Shown here: piece after piece, positions 11,745-23,675 of the stretch | Layout: the number at the start of each line of letters is the position of its first letter | How positions within the stretch are numbered: the stretch's first letter is position 1 | NCBI RefSeq assembly: GCF_029784165.1 | Contig: NC_073696.1 | Location: 191,378,498-191,442,497, forward strand | Length of the DNA stretch: 64,000 nt | Direction: 5' to 3' | Origin: Wyeomyia smithii | Lineage: Eukaryota > Arthropoda > Insecta > Diptera > Culicidae | Translations under genes and position numbers: made by a program | The notes under the pieces: model-generated | Databases searched by the model: none | Told to the model about the DNA's origin: nothing | The model's input: the letters and a program-made list of their open reading frames with translations, nothing else

Positions 11745-13110
11745 GAAGCACATATTAAATTGTTATGAAGTTTGTTATTTGTAAATTTGAGAGATGACTC
11801 GTTTGTATGACACTAGTTATGTTCAAATTAGTCGTGTAATACTTAAGATAATAGACTTTCGTTGTTTTAACAATTTAATACATAACGGTTGCTTAAGTTT
11901 GATTACAATCAAATGAAAAGGGAACGTATAGGGCAGCCAAACTTTGAAACCACGTGTTCGATCATAATTCATCAGTTAACCCTTAACTAGCCCGTTCATC
12001 TAATATCAATATTGATCAAATCGGTTGTGTAGTTTCTAAGATAATGAAGTTTCGTGATTTTCACATTTCGATACATTACAGACGAAGTTACAGTTCGATT
12101 ACAGCAAAATTCAATAGGGTGTTATGAAGCAGCTAGACCTTTCATTTGGCACTTTGACACTTTTCAGAGCGATTTTCACATTCTGACGCAGCGCCAAAAC
12201 TAAAAGTTTGATTACAATGAAATTCAATAGCAATCTAATCTTCATTTGACACCAAGATAGAAAGAATCGGTCAGACCATCTCTGAGAGAAGTGAGTGCGA
12301 AAAAAAGGTGTACATAAACACGTACACACCCATACTCACACACACATATACACCTATACATGCATACATGCAGAAAATGCTCGATTCGTCGAACTGAGTC
12401 GAGTAGTATATGACATTCGGCCATTTGGATCACTTTTCTACCTTTTATTTAGCCAGTGATCGTTAAGAGAAGGTCAATATGTTTACTTTCATTATGTGAT
12501 TTCACACTTTTATGAACAACGGACAAAGTTACAATCCGATTACAACGAAATTCAATAGCAACCTATGGGGCAACTAGACCTTTCATTTGACACTAATTTT
12601 GTGAAAATCGGTTCAGCCATCTCTGAGAAAAATGTGTGAGTTTAAATAATCTCAGGATAACTTTTCTTTACATAACTTTTGGAGTCAGCTCGATCATTTG
12701 CAACCAGTTTTATTGAAATCGGTTGTGTGGTTTCTGAGATATTGATGTTTCGTGATTATTACATTTTGATACATAACCTCTAAACTAAAAATCCGATTAC
12801 AAAGAAATTCAATAACAAATGTAACCATAAAAAAAATTCAATATGGCTTAACTAGACCTTTCATTTGCAATTAATTTTATGAAAATCGGTCCAGCCATCT
12901 CTGAGAAAAGTGAGTGAGAAAAAAAAGTTGCACATACACACACACATACACACACATACATACATACATACAGAAAATGCTCAGTTCGTCGAAAGGGGTC
13001 GAGTGGTATATGACATTCGGCCATTGGGACCACTTTTATACCTTTGGTTTTTCCAGTGATTGCTATACCTTTCTAGGAGAAAGGCAAAAATGCGATCCAC
13101 AGGCAAAAAT
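11745..13110. repeat. Two to three diverged tandem units of a culicine-type repeat
   Basis: Repeated blocks contain, in order: AAATCGGTTGTGTAGTTTCT, an ATTACAACGAAATTCAATAG block, AGACCTTTCATTTG, AGCCATCTCTGAGAAAA, a CA-rich microsatellite (CACACATACA, near 12325-12370 and 12930-12975) and GAAAATGCTC..TCGTCGA..GTATATGACATTCGGCC. The CA-rich parts start at about 12300 and 12905. The last unit ends in a sequence like TTTCTAGGAGAAAGGCAAAA (13069-13089). It lies inside the 4.1-kb hAT, so it was carried in or arrived later. Confidence 0.65.
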
Positions 13111-13164
13111 TTACACACAATTTGAGAAAGACTGCGCAAATATAAGGCTACGCTGGCAATAATC

Positions 13165-13290
13165 TACAGAAACTAGAAAAAAAACTATACACATCTGCAG
13201 GTCAATAAAATCTGCACACGGACTCTGAAAATCTGCGTTTTGCAACGCAAATATGGTACCCCTGATTCTGACAAGTAAACTTATTTTTGG
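13165..13290 (-). repeat. Copy of a TCTGCA-rich repeat family
   Basis: Read on the minus strand this matches 38250-38330 on the plus strand: both run from a GATACC/GGTACC box through AACGCAGATTTT, then GAGTCCGTGTGCAGATTTT. An unnamed interspersed repeat with recurring GCAGATTTT. Confidence 0.6.
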
Positions 13291-13960
13291 AATCAACAGC
13301 AATCCATAAAAAAACTTGTGGATTATTTTCTTCCCTGCTTGATCTCCCATGCGCGCTGGTTCGATTCAAATGGTGTGTTAATGTGTGTCATTCCAAGAGA
13401 ATCGAAGGTGAACTCTTATGGATGTAGTTGTGATATTGGCGCTCGCGAAAAAATAACACTGGAGGAAAGTTTCAGATTGAAATGGTCTGTTCAAATTTTT
13501 ATGCTGTAAATTGAACTTTTGATTGAATCTCATTTTTGATAGAGAAAAGAACTTTTTCTCGTTTTGTGGGGGCCCGGGGCCTGGGCCCCCTGGGCCCTCC
13601 CTTAAATCCGGCTCTGGCCACATAGCACGGATGGCGGATGAGCGACCGGCATAGATCATATTTAGCAGAGAGCCGGATAGAGGCCGACGACTTCGAGGCA
13701 CACCTCGCACGCGCTGGATGTGTGCTGTCGACGAGGATGCCAGAGCAGCTGGTGTAAGGGGACATTGGAGAGGAGCAGCCCAAGACCGAGTTTTGTGGAG
13801 ACGTATCCTGGATTCGGCATAGGATCTCAACGATCTGTCGCCATAAAAGTAAAGTAAGTAATGTTGCCAGATTTATTGTTTTTCTAGTGAAATACGTAGG
13901 AGAGTCAAAACTGACGTAAGTAGAGTTGTCAAAAGAGTAGGTAACATATTACGCTGGATA

Positions 13961-14927
13961 ATCAACAAATGGTGATTTTTCGTCGAACCAAACCCCTAAA
14001 CAATATCACATACCAGCCTGTGGAGGCTAATGCGGTCTCGATCAACTCGATTATGAGTTGAGAGAATTCGTTATCGATATTGTTTTTGGCACATTTTGCA
14101 TGTGTAGGATAAGTACAACGATACACCGTGCCCCAGTGCTGAGTCGAGAAAATTTCCAGCTCGAAAAGATTCTCGAGCTACCGCAACCGTGTGGAAGAGC
14201 TACCCGAAAAAAAATAACATTAAAAAAACATATGAAAAAACCTTAAAATTGCTGTAATTGTACATAGCTATACCATAATTCAACTATGTTTTTTATTGTA
14301 GATACATCAATTTTACATTGATTATCATTGTCCAGAACAATAAAAACATCGTTTTTGCCATTTTTACCATAAAAAAGGGGGGTCGTTATGTATCTTAACA
14401 GCATTTTTCCAGGCATTTTTCCTATACATTTAGAAGTCACTGACAATGTTTTTCATGGTAAAATTCAGGGGGGATCTATCTGTCAAAAATCGTGTAACCA
14501 ACATATTCGGCAACATGGTGTTTGTTTTGGTTTTTGTTCCTTTTGGTCATGAAATTGATCGATGTGAAATATTATAGAATTGGAATGTTTTTCATCAAAA
14601 CTCGAGAAACCACGGAAAACTTTCATGAATGTTGTTTAGCTATTCACATTTTCCCCCATTATTGTTCATAGTTACAAACATCATGGACCAACAAACGTCA
14701 TGGACCAGAGTTGATCTGCGATAACACACACATATATGAAATTTGACAGCAGTGAATCCCCTCTGGTAAAATTATTGTCGGTGGTAGATTCAACAACAAA
14801 AAACATTGTTAAAACATGGTAATGACAACAATCGTTTGCAAGCTTACAGTAAAAATACCGTCTTTTTTATGGTTACAATAAAAACACGGTATTTTAACTG
14901 TAAGCGATCGGAACCTAAAGGCTGGAT
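13961..14927. other. Intergenic, no gene seen
   Basis: AT-rich, no coding potential recognised. A short complementary pair lies near 14845-14900 (TACCGTCTTTTTTATGG and an ACGGTATTTTAACTGTAAG stretch), perhaps a tiny MITE. Confidence 0.35.
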
Positions 14928-15113
14928 TACACTCTTTGACCAAGAGTCAAATATTTGTCACTTTTTGACAGATAAAAATTTGGTCAAAAATAATTGTTTG
15001 TCACTCTTCAATTTTTACATGTGGCAAACAAGGGCAAACAACAATTATGATGTCAAATAAATTTGACCATTATGTCAGAAGGTCAAATATTTGACCATTG
15101 GTCAAAGAGTGTA
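14928..15113. mobile_element. Short MITE (186 bp)
   Basis: Ends TACACTCTTTGACCAA and its complement TTGGTCAAAGAGTGTA form inverted repeats, extended by further matching GTCAAATATTTG blocks on both arms. Non-coding. Confidence 0.75.
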
Positions 15114-15116
15114 CTA

Positions 15117-15535
15117 CAGTCGTCGTTCGCTAACTGCAACATGTTTACATTGCAGTTATCGAATGCCGTTCGATAAATGCAACACTTGAAACATGCCAAA
15201 ATTTAGAGGGGGTCTGTAACTACCATTTTAGTTTTCAATGATGTTGAAATGTATTTTTTTAATGAAGTACATAGTAGCGAAAAATAGCAGAAAACTAAAA
15301 TAGGTAAGCTTTTTGATTAATCAATTTGATAGTCATATTTCCGCATCATAATTTATTGCGTTTTAGTAACTACTTTACATAACCAATATGTAGGCGAAGA
15401 CCTTCAATGTCAAATATGACTTTGACTTCAGATTTGACGGATTGCGGTCCGATAACTGCAAAGTTGTTGCAGATATCGGTCTTGCAGTTAAAAAGCGTTG
15501 CAGTTAAAAGACTTGCAGTTATCGAACGGCGACTG
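15117..15535. mobile_element. Pogo/Tigger-like MITE (419 bp)
   Basis: Left end CAGTCGTCGTTCGCTAACTG and right end complementary to CAGTCGCCGTTCGATAACTG, with TA on both outer sides (15115-15116, 15536-15537). The sub-terminal GCAGTTATCGAA blocks recur. TA duplication and a CAGTCG terminus fit a non-autonomous Tc1/mariner/pogo relative. It abuts the previous MITE. Confidence 0.8.
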
Positions 15536-15537
15536 TA

Positions 15538-16050
15538 CATTCTCCAAAAACTGCGTTACGTAATATATAACGTTCTCTTATGTAACAAACAAATGTTCCC
15601 TAAAAACATCGACAACATCGTCAATTGTCACGCGACGCTGTCATTTTATAGTTTTTAATCGTGTCTCTCTGATAGCGTGCAAATTGTTGAGTATTTTCTG
15701 TGCTTTCCGCAGTCGTCTTTGCCGAGATCGTTTCGGATTGTTATCCTTCCGAACGGATGCAATATTCGGCTGGGAGATGATCTGCACATCCAATAATTTC
15801 TTGCAGAATTGAATCATCGCTAATTTCTGTACTATTTAACTCTAGCAACCACTACGGGTTGCTAATCCAATTTTTCTTTGCTTGTTCAATTTTCTTCCAG
15901 TCATAAAACACAAAATTTCTACTGCTGCACAGTGGCATTCTCTTTTGCCCCGTAGCCTTTTCTGTTTTTTTTTATTTTCCTTTTTTTGTGTTGACTATTT
16001 CTGCCAAAATTGACGAGGAAAAGCTGGATTATTCTATCGTCTTCGAAGCG
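15538..16050 (+). promoter_or_regulatory. Upstream region of MED21
   Basis: No gene seen. The 5' UTR and promoter of MED21 should lie in the part nearest 16050, where pyrimidine-rich stretches occur. No exact core-promoter motif assigned. Confidence 0.35.
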
Positions 16051-16537
16051 ATGGCTGACCGACTAACCCAGCTTCAGGACACGGTGAATCAGGTTGGTAG
16101 CAGTGTTCTTTTTTCGTATAAGAACTTTTTATGAAAACGAGTATTTGTTACAGCAAGCGGAACATTTCTGTAACAGCATCGGCATCCTGCAGCAGTGCTC
16201 GGTTCCAAGTAAATTTCCCGGTTTCGAACGAACCGGCTCTCAGACCCCTCAGCAAAATCAACAAGAAGACTACGCACAACTGTTTTCCACGTTGATCTCA
16301 CGATGTGCCAAGGACATCGATACCTTAATCGAATCTCTGCCCAGCGAGGAAAGTTCAATTGAACAACAAGTGCAAGCTCTGAAACGGCTAGAAATAGAAA
16401 ACCAAGAGTCAGCTGAAAAACTAGAGGAAGTTGTGCGGAAGGGCGAACTGTTACTAGAAAAAATTCAAGCTGCTCTAAGTGACATCGCTCAGTCACAGCT
16501 TGATATGCAGTATTCCTCTTCACCGAAGAAACAATGA
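16051..16537 (+). CDS. MED21: Mediator of RNA polymerase II transcription subunit 21
   Basis: Middle-module Mediator subunit that pairs with MED7 in a hinge and bridges regulators to RNA polymerase II. Two exons, 16051-16092 and 16154-16537, joined across a 61-nt GT-AG intron in phase 0, give 141 residues, the normal length. The join reads MADRLTQLQDTVNQ then QAEHFCNSIGILQQ, the hallmark MED21 N-terminus. A long coiled coil follows (about 60-125: DIDTLIESLPSEESS, ALKRLEIENQESAEKLEEVV). AATAAA at 16604-16609 is a likely poly(A) signal, only 67 nt past the stop. Confidence 0.96.
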
Positions 16538-17830
16538 TCCAGTGCTAAAGCAACCGTTTTCACCTGACATTCAATGTACAATGTGAACAACGATTTAAGG
16601 CAGAATAAACCCATCAGAGGGATTTCTTACATCCAGTTTCCTTGTATAATTTCGTTCTGATACGCACCGGTTCAATAAGTGATATATTTACACATAATGA
16701 AAACTAATTGCAGCTTGAGCATAATTTGACTAAGTAGAAATATAAAAAATACCACGTCAATCTGCCGAATTATTATCTTGAAATGGAAAGTAATGAGATT
16801 TTGTTGAACTTCGCTAATCAAACTGATTAGTTATGCATTGTTTCCTGGAATTGTGCTTCTAATTTATAATCCCACAGTTCCTGGTAGCAGAGTCACGCTC
16901 AAGTTTTGTTGGAAGGGTTACTATAAAAACAGCCACTATCAGTTGATAATTCAATCATCATAGTAAATTTTTGCTTTTCACTGCCAGTTTTGAATGTTAC
17001 AGTTTTACATTAAAATTTTTCAATTAGCTTGTGGTACGCCTGAAGTCCCACTTTAATAATGTTGTACTATCTCAAGTGTCAGAAATTGTTCTTTCTTCAA
17101 TTTATATTTATTTTAACATCTCTAGCTCTTTGCAGCAGAGGTTATTGACCATAACTAAATTAATACCTCATCCAATTATTGAAGCATTTTCAGTTATGAA
17201 CTACCTGTGCCATCATACAAGCGGAAGCTGAAAGTTCTCTGAGTTTTATATCAGATCTAGCACGAATTCAACTGTACAAGAATTTTTCAACTCTTATTGA
17301 TTACTGTATCGGCGGGTGATAGCAGCATTCTTTGTCAATCTGCCATAAATGAATGGTTTCTCATTTGGAAAAGGAAGATAACGGAAACAAACTATTAACA
17401 CTTTATGCCCACTATCGTCTTGATATTGCGTGTATTCTTATAACGAGTATTTACAAAATGAGTTTTTTCTAATTAAGAAATGCAGACAACAGGTTTTTTT
17501 TGCGTATTTGGTCGGCAGATTTGAACAAACAAATTTTACATACAGGAAATTTATGTACGTAAGTTTCGATGCATGGCAATTTCTGCATGCCCGGAGACTT
17601 TTCTATTCGAATTTACAAACTCCCACCAACTCGTCACCAAGGAGCTTCGAAGCAAAAGGTGAGTTCCTTTGTTTAGCTAATTTTAACTTGTTTCACTTTC
17701 GTTTTACACCGTTTGTTCTTCTAGCGTTCATTATATCCGTTTTTACTCTTTCATTTCTACGGCGATAATTTCAGCATGAGCATTGTCGTTCCACAAATGT
17801 TCAACTAATGTAAGGAGCATTCGTGCAACT
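16538..17830. other. Region between convergent MED21 and Set1
   Basis: Contains the 3' UTRs of both genes. A 112-codon plus-strand frame at 17430-17768 has a hydrophobic end but no homology I recognise; it probably overlies the Set1 3' UTR on the other strand. No transposon ends noticed. Confidence 0.4.
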
Positions 17831-20800
17831 TTAATTGAGTGTACCGCGGCAGCCGTTGGCTCCACACAAACAGGGAATCTTCTCATCCTCCAGCGGAAAC
17901 TTGTAGTCGTAAGTAATTTCTTCATTCACACCGATCGGTTGTTTAGAGTAGATGACAATTTTCTTTTCCGACTCGATAGTTATAACCTTGGCGTAGCAGT
18001 TGGGCTGTAACGAAAATAAAAATAGTAATAATCGATTGTGTGTTAACATAGGTATTTATAAAATAAAAGAAATTTCAAATTATTAGTAAGACTAAGAAAC
18101 GATAAGTGATACTTACATTGCAGCTGTGATTGATAAACCGCGCCAAATTGCCGCATTTGGTAGCGTCAATAATAGTTTCCATATCAATCCGGAACAGATA
18201 CGAACTGCCAATGCCAATAGCTTCGTACTTAGTTTCCCGCAGATCGGCCACCGAAGGACGAACCATCTGGCCCACGTATTCGATAACCATCTCGTCTGCA
18301 GCTATCGGCTCCATCGCAAACAGTCCCCAATCGTGAATGGCCGATTTGGCGAACTTAAGCTGCTTTTTGCGGAACTTCAGCTGATTGAATTTCAGCAACT
18401 CAGATTCAGTACTGGCCCCGAATGCTGTCAATAGTCTACGCTGGTTGGAGCGGGCTTCTCGCGACAGACCTTGCATTTTTGTCGCCGCCTTTGCTGTTTC
18501 AATGTTATTGAGATGATTGGCAGCAGGGGTTCCTTTCAGATGATGATATTTGTATTTTGCTTTTTCACGGGGATCGATCTTGTAGAAGCCCTGTGTTCGA
18601 GCTGAGCCAGTCGAATGCTGTTTGATGTCACTTACAGATTCTTTGTCTTTCTTGCGTTTCTTTGTCGGTGGTGGGATGAAGCTCCGATCAGTAGTACAGT
18701 GATCGACCCAATGTGTAGCATTCAGCCAATAGTTGTTGGTGTCATCTGTCAGTAGCATTTCATAGCTCTGACGAATGTACTGAATATCTTCAGAGTCAAT
18801 ACCACGCGTCAAAAAGTCGTATAGGATAGACATCTCAGAGCGTATGTCTCGTTCGTGATATTTGGCGATTGGCATAAAGGACGTTCCGTATGACAACATT
18901 GGCAACGCACTTGCCACAGTTGCTGCTAAAGCCTGTTTTGCGGCAGCCGTTTTCTCTTGTTTCTCAGTTCGTTTTTTGTGCTTCGCTTTCGGTACACTGG
19001 CGTCCTTTTTAGGCCGTCCAACCGATCGGGTCGCGGATGTTGGTGTTGAAATCGATGTAAGCGGCATTGTCACGTCTACAGAACCCGTTGGAGTCGACGG
19101 CATAGCTACCAACGATTGTGATGATGTTACCGTTGGCGTAATGCCAGTTTCATCACTATTTGTATAACCGTGGTCATGAGCCAGTGTTTCAGACGTCGAC
19201 GGAGCGTACTTGTTGCCAGATTTTGCGACCGGCGCTGATGAATCTGACTGATGTTGTGGTGATGACGAAGATGGGGAGGCGGATGGTGGAAGAGAATAGC
19301 AATGATCCAGAGCCACCTGACTAGCTTGGCTGGAACCGCCATCAGAAGAGGTGGGAGATGCTTTTGCTGCTCGCCGGGCAGCAGCAGCTTCTTCATCCGC
19401 AGAGAAGAAATCGTCGGAAGAGCTAAGCCGAGGCGTGCCTTGCTGTACAATTGCTGTGACTGCAGCAGGAGGGGGCAACTCGGCAGTAATGGGAGGCGGA
19501 ATGGGTTGAGCTTGCTCCACCGGTGCTGTTGATACTTCCGGTACAGGAGCGACACTGAATGGTACACCGTTAGTTTCTTTTGCTTTGCGACCTCCTTTCG
19601 CTTTTGTTTTGGAAGTCTTCTCTGTCTTCTTTTTGCGACCCACGGCCGTTGTGGCTGGACTGATTTTAGCGAATGCGTCAACCATGGGATCTTTCGAGTA
19701 AATATCAAGCAAGCTGGCCCCAGGTGTTGGGGGAGGTTGACTTGTAAGTGGCGTTACAGGGTCTTCAGAACTGAGCGCCTTCTGCAGCACAGACACTGTT
19801 GCAGTTTTCTTGTTGCTTCTAGCTGTTTTACCCGGTGATTTAGTGGGCTCAACAACAGGAGGTGCAGCGGCAGCCGCTTTTCGTAACTCTTCTTGCTCCA
19901 GAGCCAAGCGAGCTTGTTCCTCTTGGAACTCTCGTTCTATCTGCTCCAGATATTCTGCTTTTCTCCTGCGTTTCTCTTGATACTCACGTTCTTCTTCCGA
20001 ATCGCTATAAATGCGGTCCAGTTCGTAGAGAGCCTTTTTGGGAGATTCACGCCCAGGTGTTCGTGGTGGCTGCTGAGGCGGAGGACTTTCTTCAACATCC
20101 GGCGACAAATCTTCATGGAGTTGATCCAACGGTAGCATTGAAGACGACTCCAGTGATTGTTTTGTGGCAGGTTGCCCAACTTGTGCATCCTCTGGACTTC
20201 TGCTTCGAGCTTTTTCTGTAGAGATCGACGGAAGAACTTCTTTGATCGGAGGTTTATTGACTTCATCCGAATCCGAGTCCGAATATATTTTGGTCTTGTT
20301 ACGTGTTCCTGCACTACTGGACGGAAGTGGAAACTTGCTTCCGCTCGGATCAGGCTCGTCGTCTGACTCAGAGTCCGAATATATTCGTTTCTCTTTCTTT
20401 TCCCGAGACGATGACTGTTGTGACTTCCGATTTGTGTAGGACATATCAACGTCGGACATCGATCCGGTATCAGAACTGTCATCTGTCTCACTAGCACTGC
20501 TTTCCTCTTCACTGGAAGATGTGAAAAATGAAGAAATACTAGCTTTTCGTTTTTCTGTGCGCGGAAGAGAAGCAGGAGTTCTCGAAACATCAACGTTTTC
20601 TGATGAACTTGATGGTGGCGGTGTTTTCGTTCGTGACTGCGTAGACGCCGGTGCTTCCCCTTCTTTCTCCGAGTCCGATCCTTGTACCATATCTTCCTGA
20701 TCACTACGTCTCGAATCTTCATCGTCTTGCGGAACAGGGCTCGGTTGTTTGCGTATCCTTCGAAAACTTGGCATTTTTGGAATTGTTGCCCGCAAACCCA

Positions 20801-23673
20801 AACCGATATAGCTGCTGTTGCTATCTAAATTATCATATGTTTGATTGAGCAACTGATTGATATCTGGTGCTTTGTCTTGCTTTTGACCAAGAGGTATGAT
20901 CTCACTGAATAAAACTCGATCTTTACCCTTACTCTTCAGCTCCTCTTCGTCCCACCAAGCTTCATACTTTTTGTAGGCGGTATTTTCTATCATTTTCTTA
21001 TTGAAATCTTTTTTCAAGATTTGTTTGAGCTCAGCTGTTACACGCTCTATTACAGCAGTAATCGCGTCTTCATAGCGGTTTCGCTTTTTCTGTTCCACTC
21101 GTTCTCTTCCTGCAGAGAAAGAAGAGCTGTTGTATGATGCGGTACGGTAGCGATCATCATTCCAACTGGTTTCTTTCTTGCTAGGTGAGTAGTACGGTTG
21201 TGACTGTGGAACTTGATATGGATAAGCTCCGCTAGAAAACCCGGATATATAAGGCATATAACTATTCTGGTAATATCCCGATTGATACTGTTGATAAGAA
21301 CTTTGCGAATAAGATTGGGAGTAGTAGTACGATGGATCGGTTCCAGGTGGAGCAGGTGGATAGCCCATACCGGGGGCAATACCTGGTGGATATACGTACC
21401 CAAAGGTATCGCTAGGTTCCGGTGGTGGAGGAACTTCAGGAGCTGGTTCTGCAGGAAGAGGCGGTGCTTTTGAATCTTCATTTTTAGCATCATTAGAAGA
21501 TAAACTTGATAAAGACATTTGATCATTCTCACGTTTTATAATATCCTCCATCGGGGGTTTAGTTGCAGTAATGACTACCGGTGGAGGAGGACTTTCCTTC
21601 GCGAGAATTTCATCTTCACTAGATGAAATATCGCTAGCACCTTCTTCCTTTGGGGGCTCCAATTTGATTTCTTTCTTAATTTGCTCTTCAGGAATTTCTA
21701 GCGGACTGGGAGAACGCTCTTCGATTTTTTCTTGAATTTTTACTTTCTGCATTTTCTCAACCATACTACCCTCTTCTTTCTTATCTTGTTGCTCCTCTTC
21801 CCCATCGCTTAGCTGCAAAAAAGGTGCAACACCGAAAGTTTTATCTTTAAACATAAGAGCTATCCTTGTATCAAGATCCAGTGCCGATCCACTATTTTCG
21901 TCTTCATTGGGTGGTTCTACTTTTGGTTCTGGTGGCGCTTCTGGTGGAGTTGATGGCGCTTTCGGTTCCGGTGGAATTGGAGGGCTCTCTTCTTCATCGT
22001 CCCACGTTTCCATTTCATCTAGACTAGGTTTGGCATTAGCTGGTGGGGGTGGAGGTGCTTTTGGTTTTTCTTCGGGTGGCGGCGGGGGCACCCAGGAAGA
22101 ATTCGTGGATGTTATACCGGTAGCAGGGTAAGCACTACTCTGTGTAGATGGATGTGTATATCCGTACTGACCGTAATCCGAAGTAGAATAGCCATAGTAA
22201 TTATATTGCGAGTATCTTCCACTCGTAGAGTAGCTCATATCATTTGCGTAACCGGAATCACCATACCATCCATAACCACTATTACTTTTACTTCTTCTAC
22301 CTTTATCTCGATCCCTTCCATATCGATCACGATCCCGGCTGTCCCAATCCCGATCTCGCCCTCGTTCTCTGTCGCGATCACGGTCTCGATCCCTATCACG
22401 ATCACGTTCCCTATCTCTTCCTCGATCCCAATCTCGATCTCGATCGCGTTCTCTTTCACGACGATCACTTTTATGATGTCCGTGCTTCCGTTCGCGATCC
22501 TTACGATCAAAGTATTTATCTTTACCTCGACTATCCTCATCTCGATCATTGAAATGGCTGGTAGTCTTACTGGATGACGAATACTTAACTCTGCTATAAT
22601 AACTGGAGTCGTGACTATTGCCAGCACTACCAGAACAATCGCCTGAGTCCCACTGCTCAAGATCATCCGCTGGTGCACCTTTCATTGATGACGGCGGTGG
22701 AGCCGCCGGAACAGGAGGAGGGGGAGGATGAACAGAAGATTTTGGTCTAATTACAACGGTATCATCATCCCAATTGTCCTCGTTAGTTAATAAATCGACA
22801 CCTCCGCGTCCACGGCGAGATGATGTTGTTGACGTTGAAGACTGTTGTGGCTGTTGATGGGCTATTTTCGAAGAGGTCTTACAATAGCTTGAAGGTAGAA
22901 CTGGAACAGATGGTATAGTCGAGTGCATAGCTGGTACTGGGGGCGGCAGGGGTGGAACTTTCTTCCGTTCATTCGTTTTCTCGTCAAGCAAGCGTTTACA
23001 CTCTTCGCCAAAAGCGTCCTTGAAAACATTTAATATTTTGCCCATTACCGATGTTCCGTTTAGTTTTTCCACGCACATACGAGCTGAACGGACATTTTCA
23101 AAAACAATGCGCGCTAATCCAAGATGTTTATGAGAAACCGGATGGTAGTATATGTACAGTTCTGTGTATACACCGTACTTGGCCAATAGTTCCGACAAGA
23201 ATGGCTTGTCTATGTTGTCATTCAAGTTCGTGATAGTAATTTCAATAGCCGGCGGCTCACCAATATAATTTTGATCGATTTTGAACCTAAATGAGAAACA
23301 ATTGGTTTTATATTGAACATTAGAAAGCCCAACGTAATCTTTACCTTGGAACAGGAATGTCCCATGTTTCCAAGCGAGATCTTATCCTTGCCAATGGATT
23401 ACGAGGGTCGCGAGGAATCACTGGTGGATAACTGGGATCACCTGGAACAATTCCATCGTAACGATAAATTTTTGGAACACCCTTGTGAAGAAATGGATCT
23501 GCGATCAGTTTATAGTTCCGGGGAGCCTTATGGTGGTGCTGGTTGGAATTACTGTTACTTCCTCCGGCATTACACCCGCTACCACCACCGCCAGTACCGC
23601 CACCAACACTACCACCGCCGGAGGATGACGAGGAAGATGAGCTGGATGATTTTCCATCGAAAGTTCCATTCAT
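17831..23673 (-). CDS. Set1: Histone H3 lysine-4 methyltransferase Set1 (SETD1)
   Basis: Catalytic subunit of the SET1/COMPASS complex, the main H3K4 methylase. Three coding exons, 23673-23345, 23286-18117 and 18004-17831 (GT-AG introns of 58 and 112 nt), give 1890 residues. Order: Ser/Gly-rich start, the conserved KLIADPFLHKGVPKIYRYDG, an RRM (about 111-205), a long low-complexity middle with an Arg-Asp/Glu repeat (about 350-430), proline runs and many acidic-serine patches, an n-SET region (YWLNATHWVDH; GFYKIDPREKAKYKYHHLKG), the SET domain and a post-SET CLCGANGCRGTLN. SET motifs are complete once the last intron is removed: HDWGLFA, FINHSCN joined to PNCYAK, and EEITYDYKF. Presence of an N-terminal RRM separates it from Trithorax/MLL and Trr. 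Start ATG follows a good acceptor at 23676. Confidence 0.96.
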
Positions 23674-23675
23674 TT

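Larger units (their letters stand above)
9518..13616 (-). mobile_element. hAT DNA transposon (4.1 kb), defective
   Basis: Ends are perfect 14-bp inverted repeats, CAGAGCCGGATTTA at 9518 and its complement ending at 13616, each followed by a G/C run containing GGGCCC. The 8-bp TSD is GCCACGTA (9510-9517) against GCCACATA (13617-13624), one change. On the minus strand at about 9850-9690 a transposase C-terminus survives: NATGERSSSKIELIENRLRT followed by TMKNERLSNLALLS, the hAT dimerisation signature, with an in-frame stop. Together these show a hAT element of the ZBED/ZMYM-like transposase group. It landed inside the LINE tail and was itself hit by another hAT and by other repeats. Confidence 0.88.
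9456..13858 (+). mobile_element. 5'-truncated non-LTR retrotransposon 3' end
   Basis: Coding remnant in two pieces, 9456-9517 and 13617-13858. The first reads KQGRLQWVGHV; after the inserted hAT element the frame resumes as ARMADERP and then GTPRTRWMCAVDEDARAAGV, a tail common at the C-terminus of insect LINE reverse-transcriptase polyproteins (W-GHV-RM, PR-RW). One early stop is present. It ends in short TAAAG/TAAG tandem repeats and is bounded by the 9-bp TSD TAATGTTGC. Clade cannot be named from such a short piece. Confidence 0.75.
9338..13960. mobile_element. Second MITE copy, split by a retrotransposon
   Basis: Left part 9338-9446 and right part 13859-13960 belong to the same MITE family as 8996-9250. 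The left part has CGTAATGGCGGGTGCTATAA and CTCTGCTTAC; the right part has the complementary CTGACGTAAGTAGAGTTGTC and ends in GCTGGATA. Between them sits a non-LTR retrotransposon tail flanked by a 9-bp TSD, TAATGTTGC (9447-9455 and 13859-13867). Removing the insert rebuilds a stretch that aligns with 9087-9120 of the intact copy. The right arm has an internal deletion. Confidence 0.8.

Noticed and set aside
13378..13830. 150-codon minus-strand frame
   Set aside because: Crosses the boundary of the hAT end and the LINE tail and is antisense to the LINE coding sequence.
17430..17768. 112-codon plus-strand frame with hydrophobic end
   Set aside because: No homology recognised; overlies the likely Set1 3' UTR on the opposite strand.
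22152..22577. Long antisense frames opposite Set1 (also 22235-22678 and 19937-20722)
   Set aside because: They arise from the repetitive Arg-Asp and Ser/acidic coding of Set1 in other frames; no known domain.
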